Made by a program: the position numbers and the translations under genes
Part shown: positions 1 to 12,829 of the stretch, piece by piece
Layout of the letters: each line of letters opens with the position of its first letter
How positions within the stretch are numbered: the stretch's first letter is position 1
The notes under the pieces: model-generated
Database searches by the model: none
Seen by the model: the letters and a program-made list of their open reading frames with translations, nothing else
What the model was told of the DNA's origin: nothing
NCBI GenBank assembly: GCA_023101725.1
Contig: JALJCO010012682.1
Location: forward strand, 2,108,001 to 2,172,000
Direction: 5' to 3'
DNA length: 64,000 nt
Source of the DNA: Atherinomorus stipes
Lineage: Eukaryota; Chordata; Actinopteri; Atheriniformes; Atherinidae

Positions 1-1250
1 GCAGAGCATCACACTCAGGCTTAAAAAGAAGTCAGTATGTTTTATGTAGACTACAGTAGTTAGACGAACCAGCAGCAGCCAACCCTGAATAGCTGTTCAG
101 TCAGGTGTTTTTGCTGGGTTTAACTTAAGTAAGTTGTTGGAGATGCTAACACAAGCTAGGTGGAGAAACAAGTTGGTGTCTTCTCTTTTGGTTGTAAACT
201 GACAAACATGGGATGTTGTGTTTGTGATTGTGACAGTATAAAATCAGATTCTGTTTGCTTTAATGTTTTCCCCAAAGATCTTAACTAAAGGGATTTCAGT
301 TTATTTGGAGACATGCTGTGACCCATCAAAAATTCAACAGAATACAACCCTGTAGTCTTCATTCTTCAGAAAGCCATTTCACAAATTTGAACCATAAATA
401 GCTGGGGTAAACCAATTATAAATGACTTTTCCAACCATTTATCTGAGATACAGCATAAGTATCAGCAAACATGACTGATAAGTCCATTTCTTTCCTCTCA
501 AGAGCCAGTGTAGATGGCCTGCTGCTGGCTGAGATCCACTGCTGCAGCTGCTGAGACTCCACTGCCCTTGTACAGCTGAAGCAAGAGAGGTGCATAAAAA
601 TTGACCATCATGGACAGGATGTAACGACCCCTCCAACTCACTGAGTACCAGAAATACTCTGGCCAGAGGTCCAAGGTCTTTCCCAGGGTGGCACCTGTAC
701 ATTGTCAGACTTCTAATACAGCACCTAGAGTGATGAGACCTGGACAAAAAGTCATTGAGACTTGTCCGGCTGCACCACCAATGTATGGCTGAAAATAAAC
801 TAGGCAAATAAGTTGTTGGGGAATCAGGACCTGCTGGACAGGGATTCAAGATGGAACATCCAGTAGAGGCAGACTATATTTAGGCAGCCTTGACCAATCA
901 GGGGATGAGAAAACAGATCAGAGGCAATAAGTACCATAACATTAGACCAGGGATACATGGAGAGAAAGAAAGGAAAAACAGAAGTTAATGACAGTAATGA
1001 TGGCATTAACTTGACGTGGAAGTACAAATTTAAGAGAGTAGAGTTAGGAAATGTGCTCAGTGCATTATCAGATGTCCCCCAACATCCTTGGCCTATAGCA
1101 GCAAAGCTAAATACCAATTAGTCCTTATTTTATCAAGAAAGAATGCTTCACAGCTGATCTTCAAATAAAGATGGTGCTTACTCAAAGAATTTCAGTATTC
1201 AGCCCTATTTTCAATTTACCTTTCATATAAAAAATTCTTGAAAAACTGTT
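1..1250. other. No recognisable gene
   Basis: AT-rich sequence. Two adjacent minus-strand open frames (about 439-849 and 824-1117) have no domain or family signature that I recognise and no convincing splice structure. No RNA gene or clear repeat was seen. Confidence 0.5.
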
Positions 1251-1254
1251 GCCT

Positions 1255-1790
1255 CACAACTCCATAACCATGTTATCGCTAAAAATATTTACGAGCAGTT
1301 TCAATCCAGCTTCCTTCACCTTCACAGCACCAAAACAGCCCTCCTCAAAATCTCAAATGACCTTCTTGTAGCTTCAGATTCTGTTTTCTGTCCATTCTCA
1401 CCCTTCTTGACTTCACAGCAGCACCTGACACTATTTCTCACTGCACTCTCCTCGACAAACTGTCATCTATCGGCATTGCTCACACCCCCTCACTTGGTTC
1501 ACTTCTAATCTATCTGGCAGTGCACAATTCATTTAACTCAAATCTCAAAAATCCAATTCCCTCCCTTTCTCTGCTGGTGTGCCCCAGGGCTCTGTCTTAG
1601 GGTCTCTCCTTCTCATCATCTACATTCTTCCACTTGGTTACATTTTTCGAAGACACAATTTTCACTTACACTGCTATGCCACTCTGACGCAGCACATTCC
1701 TAGTTTTAGTAATATTACATTTGTGAAACATGGGAGTCCGAGAATATGTTCTATATATGAATTCAAGGACAGATTCTGTTCATAATATAT
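1255..1790 (+). mobile_element. L2/CR1-like LINE reverse-transcriptase fragment (decayed)
   Basis: Translating the plus strand in shifting frames gives pieces of the L2-type reverse transcriptase: a segment resembling 'FQSSFLHLHSTKTALLKISND', then a decayed 'LDF-AA-DTISH' catalytic-motif neighbourhood, then 'VPQGSVLGSLLLIIYILPLG' (about 1576-1640), which matches the conserved PQGSVLGP-LF--Y--PLG block. Frames are broken by stops and indels, so it is a dead 5'-truncated copy. The family level (L2 versus another CR1-group clade) is inferred from motif style only. Confidence 0.6.
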
Positions 1791-2370
1791 CCGAGGTTCC
1801 TAAAATACTACTGAAACCCAACACAATGTCAATCTGAATATTTACACAGCTTAAAATGTCTTCCTGAACCTCATAGATTCAATAAAGACAATATCAACAG
1901 GAAAAATATTGAGTATAATGCAAATCTTTATTTAAGACTTGCTTGTAGTCTAACCAACAAAACAGTTTCATCTCCAAAGATAAGTGTAGCTGAGTATCAT
2001 CTGCATAAAAATTCAAATTTATGACATGTTGTGAAATTAAATTATCGTGGAAGCTTATTTAAAGTGAAGTGTTTCAGTTCAAGCATAGAACCTGAGAATT
2101 TCCATAAGTAACTGGTGTGTGGGAAAGACTTATTACTCAAATGAGGAAACTGAAATTTGTGTTTATCACATATTTTTAAGAGGCTGTCTCTCAGTCACTG
2201 CTGCACATTGCGTATACAGTTTTAGGAAACTGAACCAAAAGATATGCAACAAGTAGATTATGGATGAGGGGAAAACACTGAAAACCTAATTAACTTCACT
2301 TGAGAAGACAATTTAGTTAGTGCCTTTAAATGTATCAAGCGATTTGATATACCTAATATTGACAGTACTA

Positions 2371-2432
2371 TCTCTCTTTCTCTCTCTCTCACTCTAAATT
2401 TTTATATATATATATACATATATATGTATATA
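2371..2432. repeat. TC-rich then TA-rich microsatellite
   Basis: A (TC)n tract is followed by an alternating TA/CATA tract. It directly abuts the left end of the TTAA-flanked element that follows. Confidence 0.8.
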
Positions 2433-2435
2433 ATT

Positions 2436-3041
2436 TTAAAGGGACACTGTGTAATCGGGAGCAGCTCCCTCATACTTTTCATGCTGCATTCGCGTGAAAC
2501 CGGGCAGACCAACGACAGCCGCTGCATGTAAAGTTATCACCGGCCTCTATGTGAAGACGTGGTCCACATCTGTTCGGTTGTCATGGCAATGTCGTATTGT
2601 TTTCCCTGACCCATGTTTTACCGTCTTTCGCTCGGCTTTATTGATTAAAATGACATCTGGTTTGTTACCAACGGCCGTCTGCCCGACTGCACGTGAACCT
2701 AGCGTCAGTAAGACGCTAGCTTCTCCCCCCTGCAGCGCGGTGACTTTTCAAAGGCATTACCTCGAACTGAGCTGAAAACTCCGGTGTGTCCGGTGAGTTT
2801 CTGTGTTTTCCTACTGTCACGCTTCTCCCGAACGCAAAAACATGGCGATACGACATGGCAGCCTCCACCGAGCCGACCCGCTCAATGTGTAAATGAATGA
2901 TACGAACGGCAAATTTAGAACTTAGAGGAGCACTTCAGTTTGTTGATGGGAGTGATTACTGATTAATGACAAAACACTTTTGAACCAAATAATCAGTTTT
3001 TGTGAATAAAACACAGGAGAACTTACACAATATCCCTTTAA
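2436..3041. mobile_element. TTAA-flanked MITE, family A copy 1 (piggyBac- or Kolobok-like)
   Basis: The left end is TTAA-AGGGACACTGTGTAA and the right end, read on the minus strand, is TTAA-AGGGATATTGTGTAA, giving inverted repeats with 2 mismatches between TTAA sites. A second copy with the same ends and interior lies at 40191-40705 in the same orientation. There is no transposase frame; the 93-codon frame inside is not recognisable. A TTAA target is the hallmark of piggyBac and Kolobok superfamilies; which one moved this element is not decidable here. Confidence 0.8.
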
Positions 3042-3194
3042 GAGTTGCCAACAAGAGAGATTTTTATTGATTTTGTACAGGTTATCGAAGTTATGTTTCA
3101 TACTACGGCTCTTACTGGCTAAGTGCACCAATGTCCGGGCACTATCCAGTCCAGTATTTTAGCATTGCTGTTTTTCTTATTGCAGTGAAGCTGG

Positions 3195-3240
3195 CAAAAA
3201 AAAAAAAAGTTTTTGTTTGTTTGTTTGTTTGTTTGTTTTT
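3195..3240. repeat. A-run followed by (GTTT)n
   Basis: A run of adenines is followed by about six GTTT units. Confidence 0.8.
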
Positions 3241-3659
3241 TATTCAACAAGCTAAGCTCGGTGTACTGGTGCCTTACTGGTCAGTCCCTGAATTTACCCT
3301 CCAGTGCTTGTTTGTCCAAAGCCGCTTTCCCACTGAAATTAGCGTGTTCACGCAGGTTTTTTAAACGCGCATCGACCCGCCCATAATCGGCATTTCGCTC
3401 CAAAATAAAGCCAGGTCTGATCACCTGCTGGCAAGCTGTGTGGCCTCTGTCCCCACTGCTGCTTGTTGCTTGTCGATGATGTCAGCTGTTTTGACAAAAA
3501 TCAGAAAAGTAAACAATGGAGAGCGAGTCAGGCCGTGGTCAATGTGCTTTCTTGTTGCACCTTTGTCCATCCTCAAAATGGAGGAAAATCAGCAGATGAT
3601 CTTTCCTGTGCAGATGGAATGCAGGTGACGTGAATTTGTGGCTGAAGCAGAGTTGTTTT

Positions 3660-3917
3660 GATCATTTTTTTTTTTTTTTTGTTATACTTGTATGATCCCC
3701 GAGGGGAAATTAGGGCTCTGCATTTTACCCATCTCTGTACTGTGAGTATCAGAGAGTGGGCTGCTACTTAAAGCGCCCGGGGAGCAGTTGGTGGGGGGTT
3801 AAGGACCTTGCTCAGAGGTCCACAGTGGTACACCCAGGAGTCGTGTCGGGGGATCGAACCCGGGTCCTCCGCGCCCAAGCCCACAACACTACCACTGGGC
3901 TATCCACTCCCCCAACT
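3660..3917 (-). mobile_element. tRNA-derived SINE
   Basis: Read on the minus strand there is a tRNA-like head with an A box (TAGCCCAGTGGT, 3891-3902) and a B box (GGGTTCGATCC, 3851-3861), the RNA polymerase III promoter pair. A body of about 170 nt follows, ending in a poly-A tail seen as the T-run near 3665-3680. I could not find a clean target-site duplication. It is not a functional tRNA gene, because the head does not close into a proper acceptor stem. Confidence 0.7.
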
Positions 3918-6900
3918 TAATATGCAATGTCACAATGTAGCCACATACAGCCCAACGTCATCACGTAAATTCGCGGGTCAACCTGGGTCTGGTGTTCTCA
4001 CTGCATGCCTATCGGAGCAGAGCTGCTTGAAGGCAATTTTAAGTCGCTTGAAGAGTCGTTTGACGCGGGTTGACGAGCCTTTCTCACTGCCACCAAAGCC
4101 AATTGGTCACGGGTTTAAACGGGTTTTTTGGTCAGTGGGAAAGGGCTACAAGTCTTCCTTCTTCTCTATGGAAGCTATGGAAATGCTTCTACACATGAAA
4201 CTTGCTTGGGTATTTATTTCTGCCTCTGCCTCAGGTCACATATCAAGCTGAACCTGACAGTAATAACATTTTCCAAAGTGTATGAGACAGGTACAGGGTG
4301 TTTTGTATGTTACAAGATGTTTTTAGCCATCACTTTGTTTGTGCTTCTAGGCGTTCATGTACTGCAGGTTTCTTTACTGAGAAGGTGTGTATTGTCAAGG
4401 TCTGGTGCAGCCCAACTCTTCATACCTGAGGCCCTTTCTTGGATGCCCGCCATTGTGATAGTCACAGGTTCCTGTTATGGGATATTGCTGTGGTCAGCTG
4501 TTCACAACAAATCCATAGAGGACTGCTGTTAAGTGACGCATTTTTCCCCTCTCTTTTAGTACCGTTCAGTCTCATTTCTGGTATGTCTGCTCTCATTTTA
4601 TCACATCTAATTTTTTCATATCATATATGTATATGTGTATATTTTCCTCCATTTAGAGAGGAAATGGAGAGAGAGAGCATGAAAGAGAGATCTTAGAGAT
4701 GCTTGGCAACAAGACAAAGAATTTAAGTGTAAAGGTATCCCAAGAAGAGAAAGGCTGGAGGCCAAGATTAAGGCAACAAAGATTGAAGTTGGCCAGTTAT
4801 CAGTGCAGTTGAAGTGTAATGAAAAAAGCATTTCTTAAGAAAATCAACAAACTGTCCATACCTGAGGCAGTGGAAAACAGCCAGATAAAGACTCACAGCT
4901 CTGGCATACCAGTCTAAGACACACTAAAGAAGCAGAAGCCAGAATAAATAGAATGTTCTCCCCCAAGTTTTTATTTTAATTATTTATTCACTTTTTTGTC
5001 AAAGTACAAAGTGCAGATGACTCATTATCACAGCGGCTAAGGACAGCAGATATAAAATGATGCTGACAGTGCTCCATTTATCTCAACACATAAAATTATG
5101 AGCATAAATCCTCTTTTAAAATTCAGCTGCAAGTACAGATTTAAATACTCCATAAGCTCTGTTGAGTTTTTTTCTGCTGAGCTACTTATGCAAAGCTAAA
5201 TAATCTACTTTTTCTTCTGTTGACAATTAGTAGAGTCCACACTTGAGGGTGTAACACTGCACATCCTGCTTATCAGATTTACCCTCAACCATTTCTGCTT
5301 CTCTGTGAACTGTCAGAACTGTGCTCATATAATTATAGCTATGTATTAGGGCTCCTCATGGTATCTTTTTTTTTTTTTTAAACCCAAGGCCATAAAACTG
5401 TCATCTTAATACACACACATTACAGTCTCCCAGTCTTCACGGAGACACTTGATTTCTCCAGGATGCAGTTAGACCTGTAAGACTCATCAGTTCAGAGGCA
5501 GCTTCTCCATGCTTTATTTTTCATTGGGCAAACGTTATGGTCCTACTGTGCCCCAGGTTTGAGGCTGTTGTTGTCATTAATTCTGGCTACAGCATAGTGT
5601 GGCTATGACCCACTATAAACCCACACCCCCATCTTGGCTTTGTTGTGATGCATTGCTGTAAAATTATCATTAATAATCCCAGCTGTAATAACCTGGGGAA
5701 AGGGGAATCATAGCTAACACACCATAACAGACAATGGAGTCTGCAATGTATGGTCATACACACAGAAAATGCAGACCACCCATTAAAGATCGTTACTGTG
5801 ATAATCTGTAATCAGGCAAAATCAACATCCAGTTACAGAAACAAAACCAATTCTAGTGTTGCTTCTGGGAAATTCTTTGCAAGCATTCAACAACCCCAAG
5901 TCCTGTCGGGAATAGCTACGTTAATTTAAACATCTTGGATCATTAAGTGACAGTGTAATGTTTTATCAAGAAGTTGTTCAATTCTATCATTTGCTCGACT
6001 CTGCGTGAATAAACTTTTTGTAAACGTTGTTATTGTGCTGATTGATTCTATGTGATAGCTAAGCTGATTTCCTATTCATACTTGTTGGCAGGTTCTCTGT
6101 AATGCTTTATGCTACAGGGATAATTCTGGTGTTCTTGCCATCATAATTAGATCTAAACAGATGAGCTGGGTCCTGGCCAACATGCAGAGCTTGTTGTGTG
6201 GTGTTACAATAAATAGGATTCAGTGTAAATGAAGTCTGACTGCTACACTCAAGCAAATTATATTTATGTGAATTTTTAGATGATTTATTGGCAATACTTC
6301 AGCACAGATACAGAAAATATTTTCTTGACTTTATTTATTCATCTATTTTTCTTAACTATTGACTCTGATCTGCCATGCAAATGCTGGGCAAGCTGCACAT
6401 CCCATGATGGATAAATAAATATATTTCTGCAGTCCAAAAGCCCTTTGCAGCTGAGCATGTAGCAGAAACCAAAAGTTTTGTCCCTGGCACAGCTTTTTGG
6501 TTCTGTATAAATTTGCAGTGAATAAATATTTTATCACACATGATTTAATCAGTTGCACTCACTCATACCAGGTTTTTTTTTTTTTTTTTTAGATAACAAT
6601 GAGTGAAAGCAAGAGATACAGACAGATAGATTATTCCCAGCTCCTTGTACTGTAGAAAAGACTGAAGCTGTAACAAGCCATTTGTTTTGCTCAGTAATTG
6701 CTCTGATAAGTTGCATGCTCCATTTTCTTTTCCCATTATCTCTAACACTGACTGGATCGCATGGGATGGCCTGTTACCTGTTTAAAGTATTCACTCAAAT
6801 ACAGCTTTGTCAGTTATTCTAAATGAAGCTGAAGGTTTTTCGGGCTAATCAAGAGCATGTGTGTCACTTGCTACCAGAGTGACAAGAAAACTCAGTAAAG

Positions 6901-8725
6901 AGGCAATTTGGCACATCACAGCTCCCAGCAAACAGTCTGCCGAGTCAAAATGCCTGGACTCCTCAGTGGACTCTTCACAATGTCACTTTACTGGGCACTT
7001 TTTGAAGCTCGCCTAAATTTGAAAGATAGATCGTGGGCATGTGTTTTGAGGTCAGATTAGCCAATGTTTAACTCACGTTTGTGTGCGCTTCATTAGTTGG
7101 ATTGCAGTCCAGCTCTGTCTCCTTTTGAAAATGAGTAGCACATCATGGAAAGGAGAATCACATGACCACTAATAATAATTCTCTTTGGATTGTTTTTTTG
7201 TTTTGTGTTTGTTTTTTTACAATTGCCAAAAATGGTTGTAATTTGAGAAAACATCGCAACTTTTTTGGAAATGTGGTTTCCAATGTGTTAACTTGATTTC
7301 CCAATATACAGTATATGTTTGGTGCTGAGACAAGAGACCTTTTAAATAACCTTTTGGGTATCTTGTGTTTAGGAAGATTTGGATGCATCATTAGCGTTTC
7401 AGAGAATCTCCTAGCTTCTGCTAACTCTGTGACAGAATTTGGCTGTTTTGCTGAAAGATTAAAGTGTGAGGATTTAATCTGGGGACATGCAAAAATGGAA
7501 CGTTTTGCCCTCCCTTTACTTTTCGCTTTTCAAATATGAAACTCCTGGCAGATACTCTTTTTAGTCATCTGTAAAGATTAACTTCTGAAGAGCACACATC
7601 TGGAGAGACTTCATCTGCTGCTCTGATGAGAGCAGTTTGCTTTTGACTGTGCACATACACAGCAAACACTTGTAAAGCCAGTGTGTGTGAAGTACCACTT
7701 CTACTGATCGTCACCTATTGTAAGTGTGAAAGTCCAGACATGGCGCTCCATCTGTCAGGAGGGAACGGTGATTATTAGCTTGTGCTAGAGTTCCCATCAC
7801 TGCTGAAAAAAGCCATGTGTTCAAGGATGAGCCTTTAAACTGCAGATTTATTAGCCTGTGAAAGGGGAGAAGAGCTCAGAGTACCGAAGATACTGTTATA
7901 AAGTATCAGTAATTCTATCTTGTAGAACAAGCATCCCCGACCACTTGTTCTACAAATAACAGTGACATTGTTTGTTTATTAGTGATAACTGTGGTGGTGA
8001 GAATCAGATAACAAGCAAGGGCGCCGATTAGATTCTCCTTGTCTGTCTCTGGTCCTTCTATCTTTATCTTTCCTTCTATCTTCCACATCCCTTGAGAATA
8101 ATTGTTGTCAGTGAACCAGGCTCGGTTTGGCTTAGAGAATCTTTGAGGTTTCATCTTTCATCCCTTTCTGCACAGCTCAGAGCCGATCAGCGTTTCAGAG
8201 ATTTGATATCTTTGTGTGTTTTATGTGTGTAAAATTCTAAGTAGTGTAATAGTAGCCTCATATTTCATCTTTCACCTTGTTATTCTGTCCTCTGGAAAAT
8301 CAAAAAGAAACACTTCAGTCACTCTTCCAATTGAAGCTGCTATACAGTCTTTTATACCCTTACAAGTACAGTCAGTGTGTAACAAAATCAAAGCAAAGTG
8401 ACAACAAAATTTTATGTGTCATTAAAAACTTTTTATTCACTTTGTTAAAATATTAAACTGTTTTTATACTCTTAGAATTAGCCATTTATATCTTGCTATG
8501 GGCCTACATAAGCTACCTGCATGGCAACTGCCACACTGCCACCATTTTTACTCACCTCTGAGTCTTAAAACTGCACTTCCAGCTTTGTTTGATGGGTGCT
8601 GGAGCACCGTTAGGGATAATGCCTGAAAGCTGTGGTCTACGATTTGAAAGTTTGATCATTATTAATAACCTAATTTAGATGGTGGTAGTGGTCCTGTAGT
8701 ACAATCTACACAATGTGAAGAGCAA
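3918..8725. other. Long non-coding stretch, no gene recognised
   Basis: AT-rich, with poly-T tracts (about 5367-5380 and 6572-6590). Open frames are short and resemble no family. No tRNA, rRNA or repeat terminus was recognised. Confidence 0.5.
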
Positions 8726-8769
8726 AAAAAATGAAAAAAAAATCCATCCACTCTCGTGGCTGCTGGGCT

Positions 8770-9401
8770 GCAAAAACGTTAACCAATAGGAGCCATCCGG
8801 CCGCATGGCTTACATTGGTCAACGTAGCTGTTCGTCTCGCATCTCTCTGCTCTCGATCCAATCCCCTGCTCAAGCTTCCCCAACAGCTGACTCCCTGTGT
8901 TCAGTGTTCCGCCTTTTCCGCATTTAAATTTTTTATTCATAGGTTTATTTATTTATTTTTCTTTTGTGTCTGAAACTTTCTGCAATAAGCAAGTAGCTGA
9001 GTAGCAGCTTAACAACAGGAGCAGAATGGAACAGAAAAGCAGCGGCAGCAGGAACCGGCCTCTGCTCACCAGCAGAAGTTGGGAGAAAAAAAAAAAGGCA
9101 GACGGAATGTGAGCAACAGGACGGAGCAAGTCGGGTGCTAGCTTTGCTGCTGGAGGAACTACAGGTGGATAAAGTCTGTGACAGAAAGGCAGACAAAGAG
9201 GAAAACGTGGCCAATGCAGGACGGAAGGCTGGAGAATTATCAGGTGATGCGGACGAAAACTCCAGGAGGGAAAATCTGCAGAAGCAGAGACCAGGACGGA
9301 CTGAAAGCAGAGTATAGACGTCGGGTCACCGGCTGGAGGAAGCTCCGAGAGGATTTGGGAGTGAAACTGATTCTGATACAGCAGACTTTTAGTTGAACAG
9401 G
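8770..9401 (+). promoter_or_regulatory. Possible promoter and non-coding first exon
   Basis: CCAAT motifs occur on both strands at about 8780, 8814 and 8857 in a locally less AT-rich stretch. They precede a purine-rich region (about 9000-9400) that ends in a good splice donor, ACAG|GTAGGCAG, near 9401. That layout fits a Pol II promoter followed by a 5' untranslated exon of a plus-strand transcript. No downstream coding exon was recognised on the plus strand, so it could be a lncRNA, a gene whose next exons I missed, or chance. Evidence is circumstantial. Confidence 0.25.
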
Positions 9402-10084
9402 TAGGCAGTTTGTTTTTTACTTTTATGTGTAAGTTGTACATAATTGTATAAGTCTATGACGATGCTGCTGATGACTGGAAACGCTGCTGGTGGTTTTCTC
9501 TATGTGGACAAACAGTGTCAGAATGTCAGCTGTTTATTTTCAGTATTGTAAGCTAGCGTTGTTGTCATTGGTAATGTACTGAATACGTACAATGAACTCA
9601 TGAAGTTGCTGGAACGTGGCGGTGATGCAGAAACTCCAGCTAAAACACACTGTTAACTTCCCGGTGGCTGAGAAAGGCAAATATTATATATGTGAGCAGA
9701 TGTTCTTGTTGTTCATTTATGTGGGATAAATATTACACCTTGGAGGAGGGCCGTGTGTACTCAGTGGGAGGGATCAACGAGCAGAGAGGGGAGGGCCGTG
9801 TGGGGGGGGAAGGTTGCTCAGAGTTTGATGGCACAATAGCAGCATCTTCAAACATTATGTTCATTTAAGATCAGCATGTACTGTAGATGTTTTGTATTAT
9901 TCTTGCTTCTGACTTATGTTCTTACCATGAAAGGGTATGGTGGAATGGTCTATTCTGCTTCAAAAATGTGTCTTGTTGGATTTAGCCAAACTGTCTCTGG
10001 TTAGGGTTAGAAATGAAGTCATGATGCAACTTTTACCTTTATGAACAAAATTTTACAGTTCTAATAGAGTTGTTTTCATGACCA

Positions 10085-10700
10085 TACGTTCAGACCAAAA
10101 GCGGCAAGGACACCATACGTTAATACATTTTCAGTGAGAGCCAGGCGTCCTGAGCTGCAAAGGTGCCTGCCGCGCGTCTAGGGCATCAAAAGTGGCTAAA
10201 GCTTTCAAAGCGGCAACAGATGAGAAGTTGAGCTTTGGTTAACTTTATGGTAATTAGCTATGACGCAGTTCAGTGGCAACCGGCAGCAACCAATCAGATT
10301 AGAGATGTCCTTCGATGGAGCGGGTCCAAAGAGCAACGCATGTAACCTCTTCTCCTAGAACACACTCATTCCATTATGGATGCTGAGAGGTTGATAACCT
10401 GTGTTCAGGCTCATCCCATCATTTATAATGTTCTCCTTTTTGGCTACTGGGACCAACGTTAGAAAAGAAAAAAAAACTGCTGGACATCCAACCTGAAGAA
10501 CCGCTGGAACTGCTCTCTGTCCAGCCACAGCTCCAGCACCAGCCGAGGAAATCTCCTGCACCCAAACCTGGAGACGCCATCTTCTTCAGGTGTACAGGCA
10601 GGCCGCAGCACACATCACAGCAATGTCATCCACATCCATGATGAGTCTACATGTATATGATTTTAAGGGTTAAACGCACATATTTATAGTCATGGCAGTC
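10085..10700 (+). mobile_element. Probable PIF/Harbinger-type remnant with MADF-like exon start
   Basis: An ATG at 10376 opens a short frame reading MDAERLITCVQAHPIIYNVL before a stop. This resembles the start of MADF/Myb-like DNA-binding proteins ('MD-E-LI--V--HP-LYN') that accompany PIF/Harbinger transposons. It is preceded by sequence beginning 'TTCAGACCAAAAGCGGC' (about 10090), of the kind found near transposon termini. Element borders were not established and the matching right terminus was not found. The frame is broken after 27 codons. Confidence 0.4.
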
Positions 10701-10954
10701 ATACAATGATAACAATTATGAATGAAAAATAATTTCATTTACTTTCTGTCTCACCCCTTTCTCTGTGCTTCCAAAAGATTTTCTGACTCCTGGGTATTTT
10801 CCTTTAGGCCTATAGAAGACACTTACAGTACCACGTCTCAGCTGAAGCGCAGCTACATGTGGTGTTGTCTGCTTGTCTTGTTTTGTGTTAACCAAGGACT
10901 TTGTTCCCTTTATGTGTTTTATGCATTTTTGTGAAAAACATATTAACTATAAAT

Positions 10955-11381
10955 ACATTAAATCATACTTGGGCTGCACGGTGGTGTGGTGGTTAGCACT
11001 GCAGCCTCACAGTAAGAAGGTCGCTAGTTCAATTCCCAGCTGGGGAGGGGGTTCCAACAATTCCAACCGTGGCCTTCCTGTGTGGAGTTTGCATGTTCTC
11101 CCCATGTATGTGTGGGTTCTCTCCAGGTACTCCGGCTTCCTCCCACCGTCCAAAGACATGCATGTTAGGTTAATTGATCACTCTAAATTGATCATCCCTA
11201 GGTATGAATGTGAGTGTGAATGGTTGTCTGTCTCTCTGTGTTGGCCCTGCAACAGACTGGCGACCTGTCCAGGGTGTACCCCACCTCTTGCCTGATAATA
11301 GCTGGGATAGGCTCCAGTAACCCCCACGACCCTGAACTGGATAAGCGGTACAGAAAATGACATGACATGACATTAAATCAT
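10955..11381 (+). mobile_element. tRNA-derived SINE (DANA/Mermaid-like) with 12-bp target duplication
   Basis: The insertion (10967-11369) is bounded by a perfect 12-bp direct repeat, ACATTAAATCAT, at 10955-10966 and 11370-11381. The head carries an A box (TGGTTAGCACTGC, 10990-11002) and a B box (TAGTTCAATTCC, 11025-11036). The body contains the widespread fish block 'TGTGGAGTTTGCATGTTCTC', a 'GGCGACCTGTCCAGGGTGTA' segment and a 3' 'GGATAAGCGG' end with an ACATG-repeat tail. The intact duplication implies a fairly recent insertion. The family name is from memory of similar vertebrate repeats. Confidence 0.85.
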
Positions 11382-12825
11382 GCATCCAACATGTATTGAA
11401 AATGCACCAGCTCTTGCATAATTGTGAGAAAATGAACAGGATGCAGACACACGTTCTGCTCATTACAGTGCGCACAGATTGTGAATTTGTGTTGAGTTTG
11501 TGTGAGTTTTATATGTCAGTATTGGGCAACTTGGAAAATAATGTGAAGTTGCTCTACATTAGATGAAGTCGGTTAGCCAAACTAGCAAACAAACTGTGGC
11601 TGGTTTGATTGCAGGCCAAACGGGACGGACTGGGTGCTTGTGCACAGAGATTCTTCCATTTCTTCTACAGACAAGTTTCACGGACATTTCTGGTTTACTT
11701 CCACAGTCGATCAATTTCTTCTAAGTGCTTCCGGTCGAATAAGATCTGCATTGATTTACATTGAATAGTGATGTCTCTAAAATGGTAATATTCTCATTTA
11801 TTTCTTATGAAAGAAGGTGTTTTAGTAATTCGGCACCCTGCTATGACACTGAACTGGGAGGATAACATAATGAAATGGCCGAATGTTGAAACTAGCTAAA
11901 TAATTTTGCACTTTGTTGAGTCTGTGGTACATACAGTACAATATGTCCCAGAACCCTTTTTGTGGGTAGGGGGTTTACAAATATTTGTTGTTAAATTGAG
12001 CATGTCCTCAGTGTAAAACACCCTGTAACCACATTAACCGGAAGTCCTTAGCAGAAACTAGCAGATACGGTGGTTCCCATGGTTCTGGCCTTGAAACTTG
12101 TCTATAAAAAAAAAAAAAAAACAGCTGTTTGTGCAATGTTGACACCATCTTTTCTTTATTGCAAAGTTTGAAGCTGTATTCTGAGTTTATTGTCTTCCTT
12201 GCTTTTTTGTTTCAGCCACATTTTTAGTGTAGGCCTATTTCAAAGTTGTAAAAGTTTGATCTTCCTGTGGTGGATACATCATAATGCTACTTGTTAATTG
12301 TTTTCTGCTCAATACTGCATGTCAATCCACTCGTGACTAATTAGATGATGATTTTGATTTATGTTCATGCTCTGCGATTTTCTTACTGGTTTGCATCACA
12401 TTTGTCCTTCACTTGTTGGCCAGAAGTTCTCCATTTTTTTCCAGGCAGTAAGATTTAGCTGCTTTCCTCACAAAATTTTTTTCATGGAGATCATCTGACT
12501 AGTTTTTTTGTTTTTTTTTTCCCTGTGGATGGTTGAAGGAGAGCAGAACTGTCCAACAGACTGTGGCATAACACTCTCCCTTATTTACATAATATGTAAA
12601 GTGCATCAGAGAAGTGAGAGAACTGGAGCACACTGATATGTTTTCCACTTTTAATGGTAATAAATATTTTCTCTCCTCATTTTTTCTAATGAAAAAATAT
12701 GGCCAGAACTTAACTGAATTTTCTCATGTCCAGCACTATGACATTACTTATAGAGTAACATTATACAAAACGATGCACATTCAAAAGGAGCTTGCAATGG
12801 TCTGGAAGGGTTATGGGGGGGGGTG
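11382..12825. other. No gene recognised
   Basis: AT-rich sequence with an A-run near 12107-12121 and a T-run near 12505-12520. The 112-codon open frame at 12614-12952 runs into the 3' part of the neighbouring LINE remnant and is not a gene. Confidence 0.5.
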
Positions 12826-12829
12826 CTCT

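Noticed and set aside
439..1117. Two adjacent minus-strand open frames of 136 and 97 codons
   Set aside because: No recognisable motifs, no consistent splice borders and composition like random low-stop sequence.
10873..11295. 140-codon plus-strand frame
   Set aside because: Mostly SINE sequence.
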